Under the pieces are notes generated by a model. That model saw only the letters and a program-made list of their open reading frames with translations, was not told the origin of the DNA and searched no databases. Made by a program: the position numbers and the translations under genes. A DNA stretch of 42,168 bases from contig NZ_QTNQ01000031.1 in assembly GCF_018424695.1 (NCBI RefSeq), forward strand, positions 1 to 42,168, written 5' to 3'. This document shows positions 7,070-15,580 of the stretch, piece after piece. Within the stretch, counting starts at the first letter, position 1. Each line of letters begins with the position of its first letter. This DNA is from Vannielia litorea. GTDB lineage: Bacteria > Pseudomonadota > Alphaproteobacteria > Rhodobacterales > Rhodobacteraceae.

Positions 7070-8019
7070 GCTTCGTCTGCGCCATCCCCGTCGTCTCCGC
7101 CCTTTTCACCGCCTGCGCTCCGGCGCTGCCCTTCGCCACCGGCTACGTCGAGGGGGAATACACCCTTGTCGCTCCCATCGCCTCGGCCCAGATCCGCGCG
7201 GTCGAGGTCACGCGCGGGGATCGCGTGGCCGAAGGAGACCTGCTGGTAGAGATGGAAAGCCGCGATGCCGAAATCGCACTGGCCCAGGCCGAGGCGGCGC
7301 TGGCACAGGCGGAAAACCAGCTGGCCAATCTCACCGAGGGCAAGCGCCCGGAAGAAATGAAAGTGCTGGAGGCCACCCTTGCCTCCGCCCGTGCACGAGA
7401 GGCAGAGGCCGAGCGTGAGGCAGGCCGCATGGCGCAACTGGCCGAGCGCGGCGCGGCCACCTCGGCCCAGCGCGATGATGCGGCGACCACCGCAGAGGTG
7501 GCCCGTGCTGCCGTGGCCGAGGCCGAGGCGCAGCTCTCCGTGGCCCGCCTGCCCGCCCGCGCTCAGGAGATCGCCGCGGCACAGGCGCAGGTAGAGGGCG
7601 CGAAGGCTGCCCGGGATCAGGCTGAATGGGCCCTGGCGCAGCGTCGCCTGACCGCGCCCGTCGCAGGCCAGATCACCGACATCATCCGCATTGCCGGAGA
7701 GAACGCAGGCCCATCGGCGCCGGTTCTCTCACTCCTCGGCGACGGCGCGGTGAAGCTGCGCCTCTACGTGCCCGAAACCGCCGTGTCGCAGATCGCGCCC
7801 GGGTCACGGCTCACGGTCAACTGCGATGGGTGCGAGGCCGGGCTGGCGGCAACCGTCAACTACGTGGCCGATGGGCCGGAGTTCACCCCGCCCGTCATCT
7901 ACTCGCTCGAGAACCGCCAGAAGCTGGTCTATCTCGTCGAGGCCCGTCCCGATGAGGGCACGCGGTTGAAGCCCGGCCAGATCGTGGACGTGGACCTGCC
8001 TGCGCAGGTGAGAGAATGA
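7066..8019 (+). CDS. HlyD/YbhG-like membrane fusion protein of an ABC exporter
   Basis: A 317-aa periplasmic adaptor protein. After an N-terminal hydrophobic stretch (about 2-24) there is a half lipoyl domain (about 25-63: APIASAQIRAVEVTRGDRVAEGDLLVEME). A long Ala/Glu-rich coiled coil follows (about 63-195), then the second lipoyl half (LTAPVAGQITDIIRIAGENA) and a beta-barrel domain. This is the YbhG/EmrA-like layout. The N-terminus has no positive charge and its FTAC is only a poor lipobox, so signal or anchor status is uncertain. The start overlaps the TetR stop codon (ATGA). It should link the inner-membrane ABC transporter to an outer-membrane channel, which is not encoded here. Confidence 0.85.
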   Translation: MSFVCAIPVVSALFTACAPALPFATGYVEGEYTLVAPIASAQIRAVEVTRGDRVAEGDLLVEMESRDAEIALAQAEAALAQAENQLANLTEGKRPEEMKVLEATLASARAREAEAEREAGRMAQLAERGAATSAQRDDAATTAEVARAAVAEAEAQLSVARLPARAQEIAAAQAQVEGAKAARDQAEWALAQRRLTAPVAGQITDIIRIAGENAGPSAPVLSLLGDGAVKLRLYVPETAVSQIAPGSRLTVNCDGCEAGLAATVNYVADGPEFTPPVIYSLENRQKLVYLVEARPDEGTRLKPGQIVDVDLPAQVRE

Positions 8020-8948
8020 GCGCCGAGCCCGCCATTTCGGTGAAAGGCCTCACCAAGCGTTTTGGCGACAAGACGGTGGTGAACGACGTATCGCTCACCG
8101 TCCAGCGCGGCGAAATCGCGGGCTTCCTCGGCCCCAACGGCTCGGGCAAGACAACCACGATCCGCCTGATGTGCGGGCTGCTCACGCCCGACGCCGGCGA
8201 GGGCATCGTGCTGGGCCACGACATTCGCAAGGAGGCACGGCGGATCAAGCTGAAGGTGGGCTACATGACCCAGCGGTTCAGCTTCTACGAAGACCTGACG
8301 ATCGAGGAGAACCTGCGCTTCGTTGCCGGACTCTACCGGCTGAAGCGCGCCCGGAAGGTTGTGGAGGAAACGTTGCAAGACCTTGGCCTGCATTCGCGCC
8401 GCAAGCAGCTGGCCGGGTCCCTTTCGGGCGGCTGGAAACAGCGCCTCGCCCTGGCCGCCTGCATCATGCACAAGCCCGATCTTCTGCTGCTCGACGAACC
8501 CACCGCCGGGGTGGACCCGAAGGCGCGTCGCGAGTTCTGGGACGAGATCCATGCGCTGGCGGCGAAGGGGCTGACGGTGCTGGTAAGCACCCACTACATG
8601 GACGAGGCCGAGCGCTGCCACCGGATCAATTACATCGCCTACGGCACGCTGGTGGCCCGAGGCACGGTGGAAGAGGTGGTGGCAGAGGCGGGGCTGACGA
8701 CGCTTCTTCTAACCGGCACATCGGCACAGACCTCGAAGGCGGGTGCGCGCCTGAAGGGGGCGCAAGGTGTCGAGCAGGTCGCCCATTTCGGCGCCGATCT
8801 GCACGTGGTGGGCCGGGATGGCGCAGCGCTGCGAGCCTCGGCCGAGAGGGTCGCAGCGGACACCGGCTGCACCCTCACCGCTTCCGAGACTTCGCTGGAA
8901 GACGTGTTCATCCGTTTGATGTCCGAAAGCGCGGACAACATGCAATGA
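8016..8948 (+). CDS. ABC exporter ATP-binding protein (YbhF-like, single ATPase domain)
   Basis: A 310-aa ATPase with one nucleotide-binding domain: Walker A GPNGSGKTT (39-47), signature LSGGWKQR (136-143) and Walker B LLLLDE (156-161). A C-terminal region of about 75 residues is typical of ABC-2 type exporters (CcmA/DrrA style). E. coli YbhF has two ATPase domains in one chain; this protein has one, so a homodimer is expected. Start and stop overlap the neighbouring genes in ATGA fashion, fixing the start. It should energise the permease encoded next for drug or lipid-like substrate export. Confidence 0.9.
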   Translation: MSAEPAISVKGLTKRFGDKTVVNDVSLTVQRGEIAGFLGPNGSGKTTTIRLMCGLLTPDAGEGIVLGHDIRKEARRIKLKVGYMTQRFSFYEDLTIEENLRFVAGLYRLKRARKVVEETLQDLGLHSRRKQLAGSLSGGWKQRLALAACIMHKPDLLLLDEPTAGVDPKARREFWDEIHALAAKGLTVLVSTHYMDEAERCHRINYIAYGTLVARGTVEEVVAEAGLTTLLLTGTSAQTSKAGARLKGAQGVEQVAHFGADLHVVGRDGAALRASAERVAADTGCTLTASETSLEDVFIRLMSESADNMQ

Positions 8949-10084
8949 TATCGCGGCTCTTCTCTCTCGCCCGACTGGGCACGCTGATCGCCAAGGAAAG
9001 CATCCAGATGCGGCGTGACAAGCTAACCTTCGGGATGATGCTGGGCGTGCCGCTGATGCAGCTTGTGCTCTTCGGCTTCGCCATCAACACCGACCCGAAA
9101 GAGCTGCCCGCCGCCCTCGTCGCCCCCACGCAGGACCGCTACACGCGGGCCATGGTGACCGCGCTGGAGCTGACCGACTACTACCGTTTCATCGCGCCCG
9201 ACGCCTCAGCGGCCGAGGCCGAGCGGATGATCGCGCGCGGCGACGTCGCCTTCGTGGTGACGGTGCCTTCAGACTTTGGCCGCCGCGTCGCACGGGGCGA
9301 TCACCCGACCATCCTGATCGAGGCTGACGCGTCAGACCCTTCAGTGGCGTCCGGGGCCATCTCGACGCTCAGCGAGGTCGCCGCTGACGCGCTGCTACGC
9401 GAGACGGGGCAAGAGGCCGAGGCGGCTCAACGCGCCGCCACTCAGCTCCGGGTCGCCGTCCACCGCCGCTACAACCCCGAGGGCATCACCCAATACAATA
9501 TCGTGCCCGGCCTGCTGGGCGTCATCCTGCAACTCACCATGGTGATGATGACCTCCATGGCGCTCACCCGCGAAACCGAGCGCGGCACGATGGAAAACCT
9601 GCTGTCGATGCCGGCCACGCCGCTGGAGATCATGCTGGGCAAAATCGTGCCCTATCTTATCGTTGGCGCGGTACAGGTGGCCGTGGTGCTCCTGGCGGCG
9701 CGGGCGATGTTCTCCATCCCCTTCGTCGGCAGCCTGTCACTGCTGCTCTTCGGGGTCTTCGTCTTCGTGCTGGCGCTGGTGATATTGGGCTACCTGATTT
9801 CCACCGTTTCGCGCACCCAGATGCAGGCAATGCAGCTGACGTTCTTCTTCTTTCTGCCCTCGCTGCTGCTGTCCGGCTTCATGTTCCCGTTTCGGGGCAT
9901 GCCGCTTTGGGCGCAGTACCTGGGTGAGGTCTTCCCCCTCACGCACTTCCTCCGGTTGGTGCGCGGGGTGATGCTGAAGGGCGCGGATCTTGCAGATGTC
10001 GCGGCGCCTCTGGCCGCACTCGGCATCTTCGCCGCCTTGCTCACGCTGGTGACTCTGGCCCGATTCCGCCGCACGTTGGATTGA
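8945..10084 (+). CDS. ABC-2 type exporter permease (YbhS/YbhR-like)
   Basis: A 379-aa permease. It has one membrane segment near the N-terminus (about residues 30-53), an extracytoplasmic domain of about 140 residues, then a block of five hydrophobic segments from about 180 to 376. This is the ABC2_membrane_3 layout of YbhS/YbhR and YhhJ. The start at 8945 is chosen because it gives an ATGA overlap with the ATPase gene and a complete N-terminal cytoplasmic helix (MISRLFSLARLGTLIAKES). Only one permease is present, against two in E. coli ybhGFSR, so it should act as a homodimer. The operon ends here; the next gene is convergent, 19 bases on. Confidence 0.88.
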   Translation: MISRLFSLARLGTLIAKESIQMRRDKLTFGMMLGVPLMQLVLFGFAINTDPKELPAALVAPTQDRYTRAMVTALELTDYYRFIAPDASAAEAERMIARGDVAFVVTVPSDFGRRVARGDHPTILIEADASDPSVASGAISTLSEVAADALLRETGQEAEAAQRAATQLRVAVHRRYNPEGITQYNIVPGLLGVILQLTMVMMTSMALTRETERGTMENLLSMPATPLEIMLGKIVPYLIVGAVQVAVVLLAARAMFSIPFVGSLSLLLFGVFVFVLALVILGYLISTVSRTQMQAMQLTFFFFLPSLLLSGFMFPFRGMPLWAQYLGEVFPLTHFLRLVRGVMLKGADLADVAAPLAALGIFAALLTLVTLARFRRTLD

Positions 10085-10103
10085 ACGGTCTGCCGCTCGT
10101 GCA

Positions 10104-10802
10104 TCAGCCCTCTGGGCCGCCGCCCAAGGGCACCCGGCGCACGAGTTGAAACCGGCCATCCCTGGCCCGCTCACCAAAAAGGCAAAGCGAACCAACGATG
10201 AAAGGCGCAGGCAGAAGGCCCACAAGCCTTTCCTTCAACACCTCCTCCGTCGCCTCGGCCTGCGAAGCGGTGAGCTTGCCCGTAAGGGTGACATGAAAGC
10301 GAAACTCCTCCATAACGTAGGGGTAGCCCCAGCGCAGCAGCAGGGCATCCTGGCGCGGCGAAAGCCCCGTGCCGCGCCTGCGCGCCAGCTCATCCCGACC
10401 AGGCGGGGCCCGAAAGCCATCGATCTCCTCCACCACGCGCCCGGCCAGCGCGGTGAGCGAAGTGCCTTCACCCACTGGCACCAGCGCCAGAAACCCACCG
10501 ATGCGCGACAATTTCAGCCCCTGAATCTCGGGCGGCTTGGCATCTGCGCAGAGCCCGGCCAGTGCCGCCGCCAGCTCCTCCGGGCGGCGGCCTTCCTTCA
10601 GCCGGAACGGCGGCTTGATGGTGCCATGAAAGCCGTATTTTTGGGGCGCCTCGGTGATCGCGCCCATGTCCAACCCGGGGGCGGGAGGCTGCATCACCGT
10701 CCTTGCGGCGAGCGCATCCCAGCCCAGCCAGGCCGCCCCGAAATCGGCCAGCGGCCCCTCGGGTGGGGCGTAATAGATTGCATATCGGCTGAACTCGCTC
10801 AC
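10104..10802 (-). CDS. DUF1045 protein, 2H phosphoesterase-like
   Basis: A 232-aa protein read from GTG 10802, which has GGAGG 9 bases upstream. Translation from there begins MSEFSRYAIYYAPP, the usual beginning of DUF1045 proteins. Two H-x-T motifs, HGTI (59-62) and HVTL (170-173), are those of the 2H phosphoesterase fold. Members of this family (TIGR03223) are often found in phosphonate-utilisation operons of proteobacteria, but no phn genes are near here. It may therefore act on a cyclic phosphate unrelated to phosphonates, or serve a phn operon elsewhere. A longer reading frame reaches upstream to 10895 but adds residues unlike the family. Confidence 0.78.
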   Translation of the reverse strand: MSEFSRYAIYYAPPEGPLADFGAAWLGWDALAARTVMQPPAPGLDMGAITEAPQKYGFHGTIKPPFRLKEGRRPEELAAALAGLCADAKPPEIQGLKLSRIGGFLALVPVGEGTSLTALAGRVVEEIDGFRAPPGRDELARRRGTGLSPRQDALLLRWGYPYVMEEFRFHVTLTGKLTASQAEATEEVLKERLVGLLPAPFIVGSLCLFGERARDGRFQLVRRVPLGGGPEG

Positions 10803-10971
10803 GGGCCCGACCCTCCGGCTTTCCGGCAACACGCAGATGACACTGGCGGGCAAACTGTGGCGAGATTTAGAGAAAGTCGAGACTGGAAGGCCCAAAGTGG
10901 CAACCGAATATTAACGCCGCGCTCCCTACAGTCAGGATCAATCGCTTGCCACCTGATGCAGGAGCGCGCCC

Positions 10972-11694
10972 ATGTCGACGCAGCCAATCCCCTTTCCCGC
11001 GCCCGCCGCGGATACCGCTATTCCCTCTCGTCTCAGGGCGCTCGTGCTCGATGATGACGATATCGATCACCTCCGGCTCCAGCGCGTTTGCGAGCGTGCC
11101 GGGCTCGACCTTGAGGTAACCGAGGCCTACTCGATCGCGGAAATGCGCGAAAAGCTCGACACCCCGTTCGATGTCGCCTTCATCGATTACAACCTCGGGA
11201 TGGAAACCGGCCTCGATGCGCTCAAGGTGCTTTTGGGCCACGAGGAACAGGCGCAGGTAATTCCGATCATGCTCACCTCCGTCACCCGCCGCGCGATTGC
11301 CGTGGAGGCCATGCGCCGGGGCTGTGCCGACTACCTCGTGAAGGAGGAACTCTCTGTCGACAACCTGCGCAAGTCCATGGTCTCGGCCTTCGAGCGGCGC
11401 ATGTTCTATGCTTCGATCTCGGATGCCCGCAACTTCCAGCAACAGATGAAACGCACAATCTCGCATTTTCTCACCTCCTGCGGGCCGGAGATGCGAGAGA
11501 TTCTCTCGGGCACCCTGTCCCACATCCGCAAGCTGCGTGCGGGCGAGGTGGAGCCCGGCAGCGACGAGCACATCACCACGCTGGAGCGCGGATGCAAGGA
11601 TCTCGTCGTTTTCCTCGATGACCTGATGACCCTCGTCGAGCAGAGCAAGCTGGAAGCCACCCGCAACATCAAGCTCGTCAACACGGCGGGATAG
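10972..11694 (+). CDS. Response regulator receiver protein with a DHp-like C-terminal helical hairpin
   Basis: A 240-aa protein. Residues about 21-140 are a receiver domain: acidic pocket D28/D29, phosphoacceptor D72 (AFIDYNLG), T102 and K124. The remaining 100 residues are not a DNA-binding domain. They run as two long helices (about 152-190 and 198-230) and align by eye with the dimerisation/phosphoacceptor (DHp) domains of the two kinases in this cluster. ISHFLTSCG with H165 falls where the kinases have VASHDLKAP and VLVHDLKAP, and LERGCKDLVVFLDDLM matches the second DHp helix. No ATPase domain follows. It could be a phosphotransfer protein, or a decayed copy of the REC-kinase at 14425. 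AGGAG precedes the ATG by 8 bases. Confidence 0.8.
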   Translation: MSTQPIPFPAPAADTAIPSRLRALVLDDDDIDHLRLQRVCERAGLDLEVTEAYSIAEMREKLDTPFDVAFIDYNLGMETGLDALKVLLGHEEQAQVIPIMLTSVTRRAIAVEAMRRGCADYLVKEELSVDNLRKSMVSAFERRMFYASISDARNFQQQMKRTISHFLTSCGPEMREILSGTLSHIRKLRAGEVEPGSDEHITTLERGCKDLVVFLDDLMTLVEQSKLEATRNIKLVNTAG

Positions 11695-11721
11695 TTGGGC
11701 GTCATTTCGGCCGGAGGGCCA

Positions 11722-13935
11722 ATGAGGAACGCACGGCAGACAAAAACTCAGCCTTCCGCCGAGCGGCTCACCCAACGGCTCACGCTCCTTGCTGTCGGCA
11801 TGGTCATCGCGGTGAGCGCGCTCTACGGCGCCTACCACGTGCTGACGACGCGGGCCGATGCCCTGCGCGCCGAGGAGCGAGAACTGGCGCAGCGGGCCCA
11901 GTTCTATGCCGAACAGATCTCGGGCGTGTTCGAAGCGATGGAAACAGACGGCACCATTCTGGCCAACTATCCGCCGATACGAGGGATCGAACGGTCGCTC
12001 GCCGCTCCCGACGGGATTGACCCGGAAGATGCCTCAACGCTCACCCAGTGGGAAAACAGGCTCGCCACCCTTTTCTCAAACAAGCTCGAAGCGAGGCCGC
12101 ACTACGTTCAGCTGAGGCTGATCCTTGCAGCCGACGGTTGGCGCGAAGCGGTGCGCGTTGACGGGCGAAACGGCAAGGTCACCCGCGTTCCCGACAGTGA
12201 ACTGCAACGAAAGGGGGGCGAGCCTTACCTCGCGCGCCTGAAAACGGATGCCGGATCCGCACCATATTTCTCTCGCGTCACCTACAACCGGGAGCGAGGA
12301 AAACGAGACGGTGGCCCGGTGACGATCCGCCTCATCCATCCCCTTCATGACGCCGAAGGACGGCTGCTCGGCGCAATCGTGATCAATGCAGATTACGAAG
12401 AGCTACTTAAATCCGTCCGCCCCGAGGTGTTACCGGACCAGAAGATTGCCGTCGTGAACAGCGAGGGAGATTACCTGCTCTACGAACTGGGGCAGCGCAA
12501 CCCCCGGCTGTTCCACCACACCGACCCCGATTATGTTCCGCTGCCGCACGCCGAGGCGCTCGGCAGCGAACTGGGGCGAAACGGATTTGCCCAGATCGAT
12601 GACAAAACCGCCTACCTCCACGTGGTGCCGTTCGCCAGCCATCAGCCTCTCTCGGTGCAATTCGGGGTGCTGACGTTTGGCACATCCACCCCGATCACCG
12701 GCGCCATTGCTGGCCTCGTGATCCGCCACACCCTGATGACGGTTCTGCTCTCGCTCTTCGCCGGCGCTGTCACCCAGTTTCTGGCCGCGGAGCTTTCACA
12801 ACGCTTCGAAGACCTCAGCGCCGAGGTCGCCAAGAGCCACGAACGCCTGGAATGGACAGTGCGTAACGTGGCCGACGGGCTCATCACGATATCCGGCGAC
12901 GGCCATATCGAAGATATCAACCCGGAGGCGGAGAAGATGTTTGGCTATAGCGCCCAAGAGCTGAAGGGGCAGCCGCTCACCGTGCTCATGTTCGAGGACA
13001 TTGCCGCCCGGCACCAGTCTCATGTCGCCGCTTCCCGAGTCGGTTCGACGGGTGTGCGCATGGCCGGGAACCGCGAGATCCACGGGCGCCACAAATCCGG
13101 ACGCAGCCTGCCGATTGAAATTTCCGTCAGCCGCGCCGAACTGGACGGCGAGATCAAGTTCATCGGCCTCGTGCGCGACATCTCGGTGCGCCGTGCCGCC
13201 GAAGACCGCGTGAACGCGCTGGTCGAAGCCTTGCGCCGTTCCAACGAGGAACTCGACCAGTTTGCCTATGTCGCCAGCCATGACCTGAAGGCCCCGCTCC
13301 GCGTGATCCAGAATGCCGCAGGCTGGCTCGCGGATGATCTGGAACCCCACCTCACCGAGGACACCCGAGAAAGCCTCGAGCTGCTTCAGAGCCGGGCGCT
13401 GCGCATGGAAGGCCTGCTGAACGACCTGCTAGAACATTCTCGCATCGGCCGTACCGCACAGTCGAAAGAGACGGTGCCCGGCCATGTCTTCATCGAAGAG
13501 TTGCGCGGTCTGCTTCTGATCCCCGAAGGCATGCGGCTGGAGGTCGAGGGGCCATGGGATGGCGTGACCCTACCCCGGATGCCGCTCCAGCTGGTGGTGA
13601 CCAATCTCGTCAGCAACGCCTTCAAACATCATGACCGTTCTGAAGGCACTGTGCGCCTAACCATGGTGCCCCGTCCCTCCGCCTGGGAAATAACGGTGGA
13701 AGACGACGGCCCCGGCATTGCGCCCGAGTTCCACGAGAACGTGTTCCAGATCTTCCAGACGTTGCGCCCCCGCGACGAGGTAGAAGGCAGCGGAATGGGT
13801 CTGGCGATGGTGCGCAAGCACGTCGAGGTTGTCGGTGGCGAAATCGAACTGCAGTCGGACGGAACCCGCGGCACCTTGTTCCGGCTGATCTGGCCGCACC
13901 CCATTGACACACACGACAGGGAGATCGCTGCATGA
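11722..13935 (+). CDS. Membrane sensor histidine kinase (dCache-PAS-HisKA-HATPase)
   Basis: A 737-aa sensor kinase. A membrane segment lies at about 21-43, a dCache-like periplasmic sensor at about 50-320 and a second membrane segment at about 326-353. A cytoplasmic PAS domain follows (about 375-490, NVADGLITISGDGHIEDINPEA...). The HisKA domain has phosphoacceptor H520 in VASHDLKAPL, and the ATPase has N628/N632 (N box), D661-G665 (G1) and GSGMGLA (G2, 689-695). The Rcp-type response regulator gene overlaps its end (ATGA), so that is the likely partner. The ATG at 11722 is chosen because GGAGG lies 5 bases before it. A periplasmic small-molecule signal is expected from dCache, but the ligand is unknown. 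Confidence 0.88.
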   Translation: MRNARQTKTQPSAERLTQRLTLLAVGMVIAVSALYGAYHVLTTRADALRAEERELAQRAQFYAEQISGVFEAMETDGTILANYPPIRGIERSLAAPDGIDPEDASTLTQWENRLATLFSNKLEARPHYVQLRLILAADGWREAVRVDGRNGKVTRVPDSELQRKGGEPYLARLKTDAGSAPYFSRVTYNRERGKRDGGPVTIRLIHPLHDAEGRLLGAIVINADYEELLKSVRPEVLPDQKIAVVNSEGDYLLYELGQRNPRLFHHTDPDYVPLPHAEALGSELGRNGFAQIDDKTAYLHVVPFASHQPLSVQFGVLTFGTSTPITGAIAGLVIRHTLMTVLLSLFAGAVTQFLAAELSQRFEDLSAEVAKSHERLEWTVRNVADGLITISGDGHIEDINPEAEKMFGYSAQELKGQPLTVLMFEDIAARHQSHVAASRVGSTGVRMAGNREIHGRHKSGRSLPIEISVSRAELDGEIKFIGLVRDISVRRAAEDRVNALVEALRRSNEELDQFAYVASHDLKAPLRVIQNAAGWLADDLEPHLTEDTRESLELLQSRALRMEGLLNDLLEHSRIGRTAQSKETVPGHVFIEELRGLLLIPEGMRLEVEGPWDGVTLPRMPLQLVVTNLVSNAFKHHDRSEGTVRLTMVPRPSAWEITVEDDGPGIAPEFHENVFQIFQTLRPRDEVEGSGMGLAMVRKHVEVVGGEIELQSDGTRGTLFRLIWPHPIDTHDREIAA

Positions 13936-14417
13936 ACGCCGTCCACCGACGCATACCCGAGACACGGCAGCAGATGCTCAATCTCGTTCTCATCGAGGAC
14001 GATGATGGCGACGCAAAAGCAGTTGTTCGCGCACTCAAGAAGTCCCACATCGCCAACCCGATCCACCGTCTGCGCGACGGGGTGGAGGCGCTGGCGTTTC
14101 TGCGTGGCGAGGGGCCAACACCACCTCCCGAACAGTACGTGCTGCTGCTCGACATCAACATGCCCCGTATGAACGGGCACGAATTTCTCGCCAAACTGCG
14201 TTCAGACCCCCGCCTGAACCGTGCCGTCGTTTTCATGCTGTCCACATCGGAGGACGAGACAGACGTGTTTCGTGCCTACGATCAGAATGTGGCGGGCTAC
14301 ATCATCAAGGGGCGCGCCGGGGCCGACTTTCTCGAACTGATCAACACGGTCGAGCATTTCTGGCGCATCGTCGTGCTACCAGACATGTCCTGCTCAGCGC
14401 CGCTGACCAAGGTTTGA
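13932..14417 (+). CDS. Single-domain response regulator (Rcp1/CheY-like)
   Basis: A 161-aa protein consisting of one receiver domain with short tails. D23-D25 form the acidic pocket, D74 in LLLDINMPRMNG is the phosphoacceptor, S104/T105 and K126 complete the site. The long beta3-alpha3 region and the DGVEALAFLRGEG segment match the Rcp1 type that partners phytochrome-like and PAS-containing kinases. It overlaps the kinase gene by an ATGA, which fixes the start. No output domain is present, so it must act through protein contact or pass phosphate on, for instance to one of the DHp histidines encoded in the same cluster. Confidence 0.88.
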   Translation: MNAVHRRIPETRQQMLNLVLIEDDDGDAKAVVRALKKSHIANPIHRLRDGVEALAFLRGEGPTPPPEQYVLLLDINMPRMNGHEFLAKLRSDPRLNRAVVFMLSTSEDETDVFRAYDQNVAGYIIKGRAGADFLELINTVEHFWRIVVLPDMSCSAPLTKV

Positions 14418-14424
14418 AGGTGTC

Positions 14425-15513
14425 ATGATGGTGCAAACGTTTCTGGTAATTGACGATGATGCCGGTGACCGCAAGCTGCTGCGACGCCTGATCAGCCAGC
14501 GACAGGAGCCCTCCGAAACGCAGGAAGCACCAACCGGCGCCGAGGCCATGAACCGCAACCTGGCCGAACCCGACATGATCTTTCTGGACTACATGTTGCC
14601 CGATACCAGCGGTGTAGAGCTGATCACGGAGCTGGCCCAGCGCTGGCCGCGTGCCGCCATCTGCATGATGACGGGCCAGGGCGACGAGGAAATTGCCAAG
14701 GAATCGATCCGGCGCGGCGCGATCGACTACCTTCCCAAGCGCAATCTCTCTCCCGCTGCACTCGACCGCGTGATCAAGACCGGCTGCAAGTTGGCGCGGA
14801 TGCGCTGGCAATTGGATGAGAAGCGCGAAGATCTCTCGATGTTCTCGGAAGTCCTTGTGCACGATCTCAAGGCCCCGATCCGCTCCATGCGCTTTCTGGT
14901 CGAGAAGCTGCAGGAAGACATCGCCGGGGGCGCCGCGCAAGAAATCAACCGAGATGTGGAGCTCATTGGCAAGTCCGCCGACCGGCTGCATGACCTCGTC
15001 AACAGCCTCGCCGGTCATATCCATTACGATTCCGAGACCGATGAGGAAGTCGTGCATGCCGCCGTTCTTGTCGAGGAGGCCTGCCAAGTGCTGCTCGCCG
15101 AAATCGAGCGCACCGAGGCACGGATCACCTGCGATGCAGACGGCATGGTGCGCTGTCGTACTCCGCAAATCGTCCAGCTGCTGCAAAACCTTGTTGGCAA
15201 CGCGATCAAATACGCCGGACAGTCCCCGCCGCGGATCAATGTGCGCTGCCGCGAGGGGCCCGAAGGCCTGCACTTCGAAGTGGCCGACCAAGGTGTCGGG
15301 GTGCCGCCCGAGCACCGGGAAACCATCTTCCTGCCCTTCAAGCGCCTGCCCGTGTCCGCCTCCATCCCAGGCACCGGCCTCGGCCTCGCCACATGCCGCA
15401 AGATCGTGGATCGACACGGCGGGCGCATATGGTGCGATCCGGAGGTGTCCGAGGGCACCATCATCCACTTCACCCTGCCACATCGGCCCCAATCGCTCGA
15501 TCGCGCCGGCTGA
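14425..15513 (+). CDS. Receiver-histidine kinase hybrid (REC-HisKA-HATPase)
   Basis: A 362-aa soluble protein with reversed order: receiver first (about 1-120; D10-D12, phosphoacceptor D55 in FLDYMLPD, T83, K105), then a DHp domain with H146 in VLVHDLKAP. The ATPase domain follows, with N255/N259, D288 (VADQGVG) and GTGLGLA (316-322). No membrane or sensor segment is present, so its activity should be governed by phosphorylation of its own receiver. It starts 7 bases after the response regulator gene with GAAGG nearby; a second in-frame ATG follows immediately. Together with its neighbours it suggests a multi-step relay. The 67 bases to speA contain no terminator I can recognise. Confidence 0.87.
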   Translation: MMVQTFLVIDDDAGDRKLLRRLISQRQEPSETQEAPTGAEAMNRNLAEPDMIFLDYMLPDTSGVELITELAQRWPRAAICMMTGQGDEEIAKESIRRGAIDYLPKRNLSPAALDRVIKTGCKLARMRWQLDEKREDLSMFSEVLVHDLKAPIRSMRFLVEKLQEDIAGGAAQEINRDVELIGKSADRLHDLVNSLAGHIHYDSETDEEVVHAAVLVEEACQVLLAEIERTEARITCDADGMVRCRTPQIVQLLQNLVGNAIKYAGQSPPRINVRCREGPEGLHFEVADQGVGVPPEHRETIFLPFKRLPVSASIPGTGLGLATCRKIVDRHGGRIWCDPEVSEGTIIHFTLPHRPQSLDRAG

Positions 15514-15580
15514 CCCGTTGCAGCCCCGCGCCCATGCTCTACCATCCGGCACAAAGCACTCGCAGCCGGAGGAGCCCCTT

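Noticed and set aside
8171..8944. Upstream extension of the ABC-2 permease frame
   Set aside because: It runs out of frame through the ATPase gene; the ATGA overlap at 8945 gives the proper start and family N-terminus.
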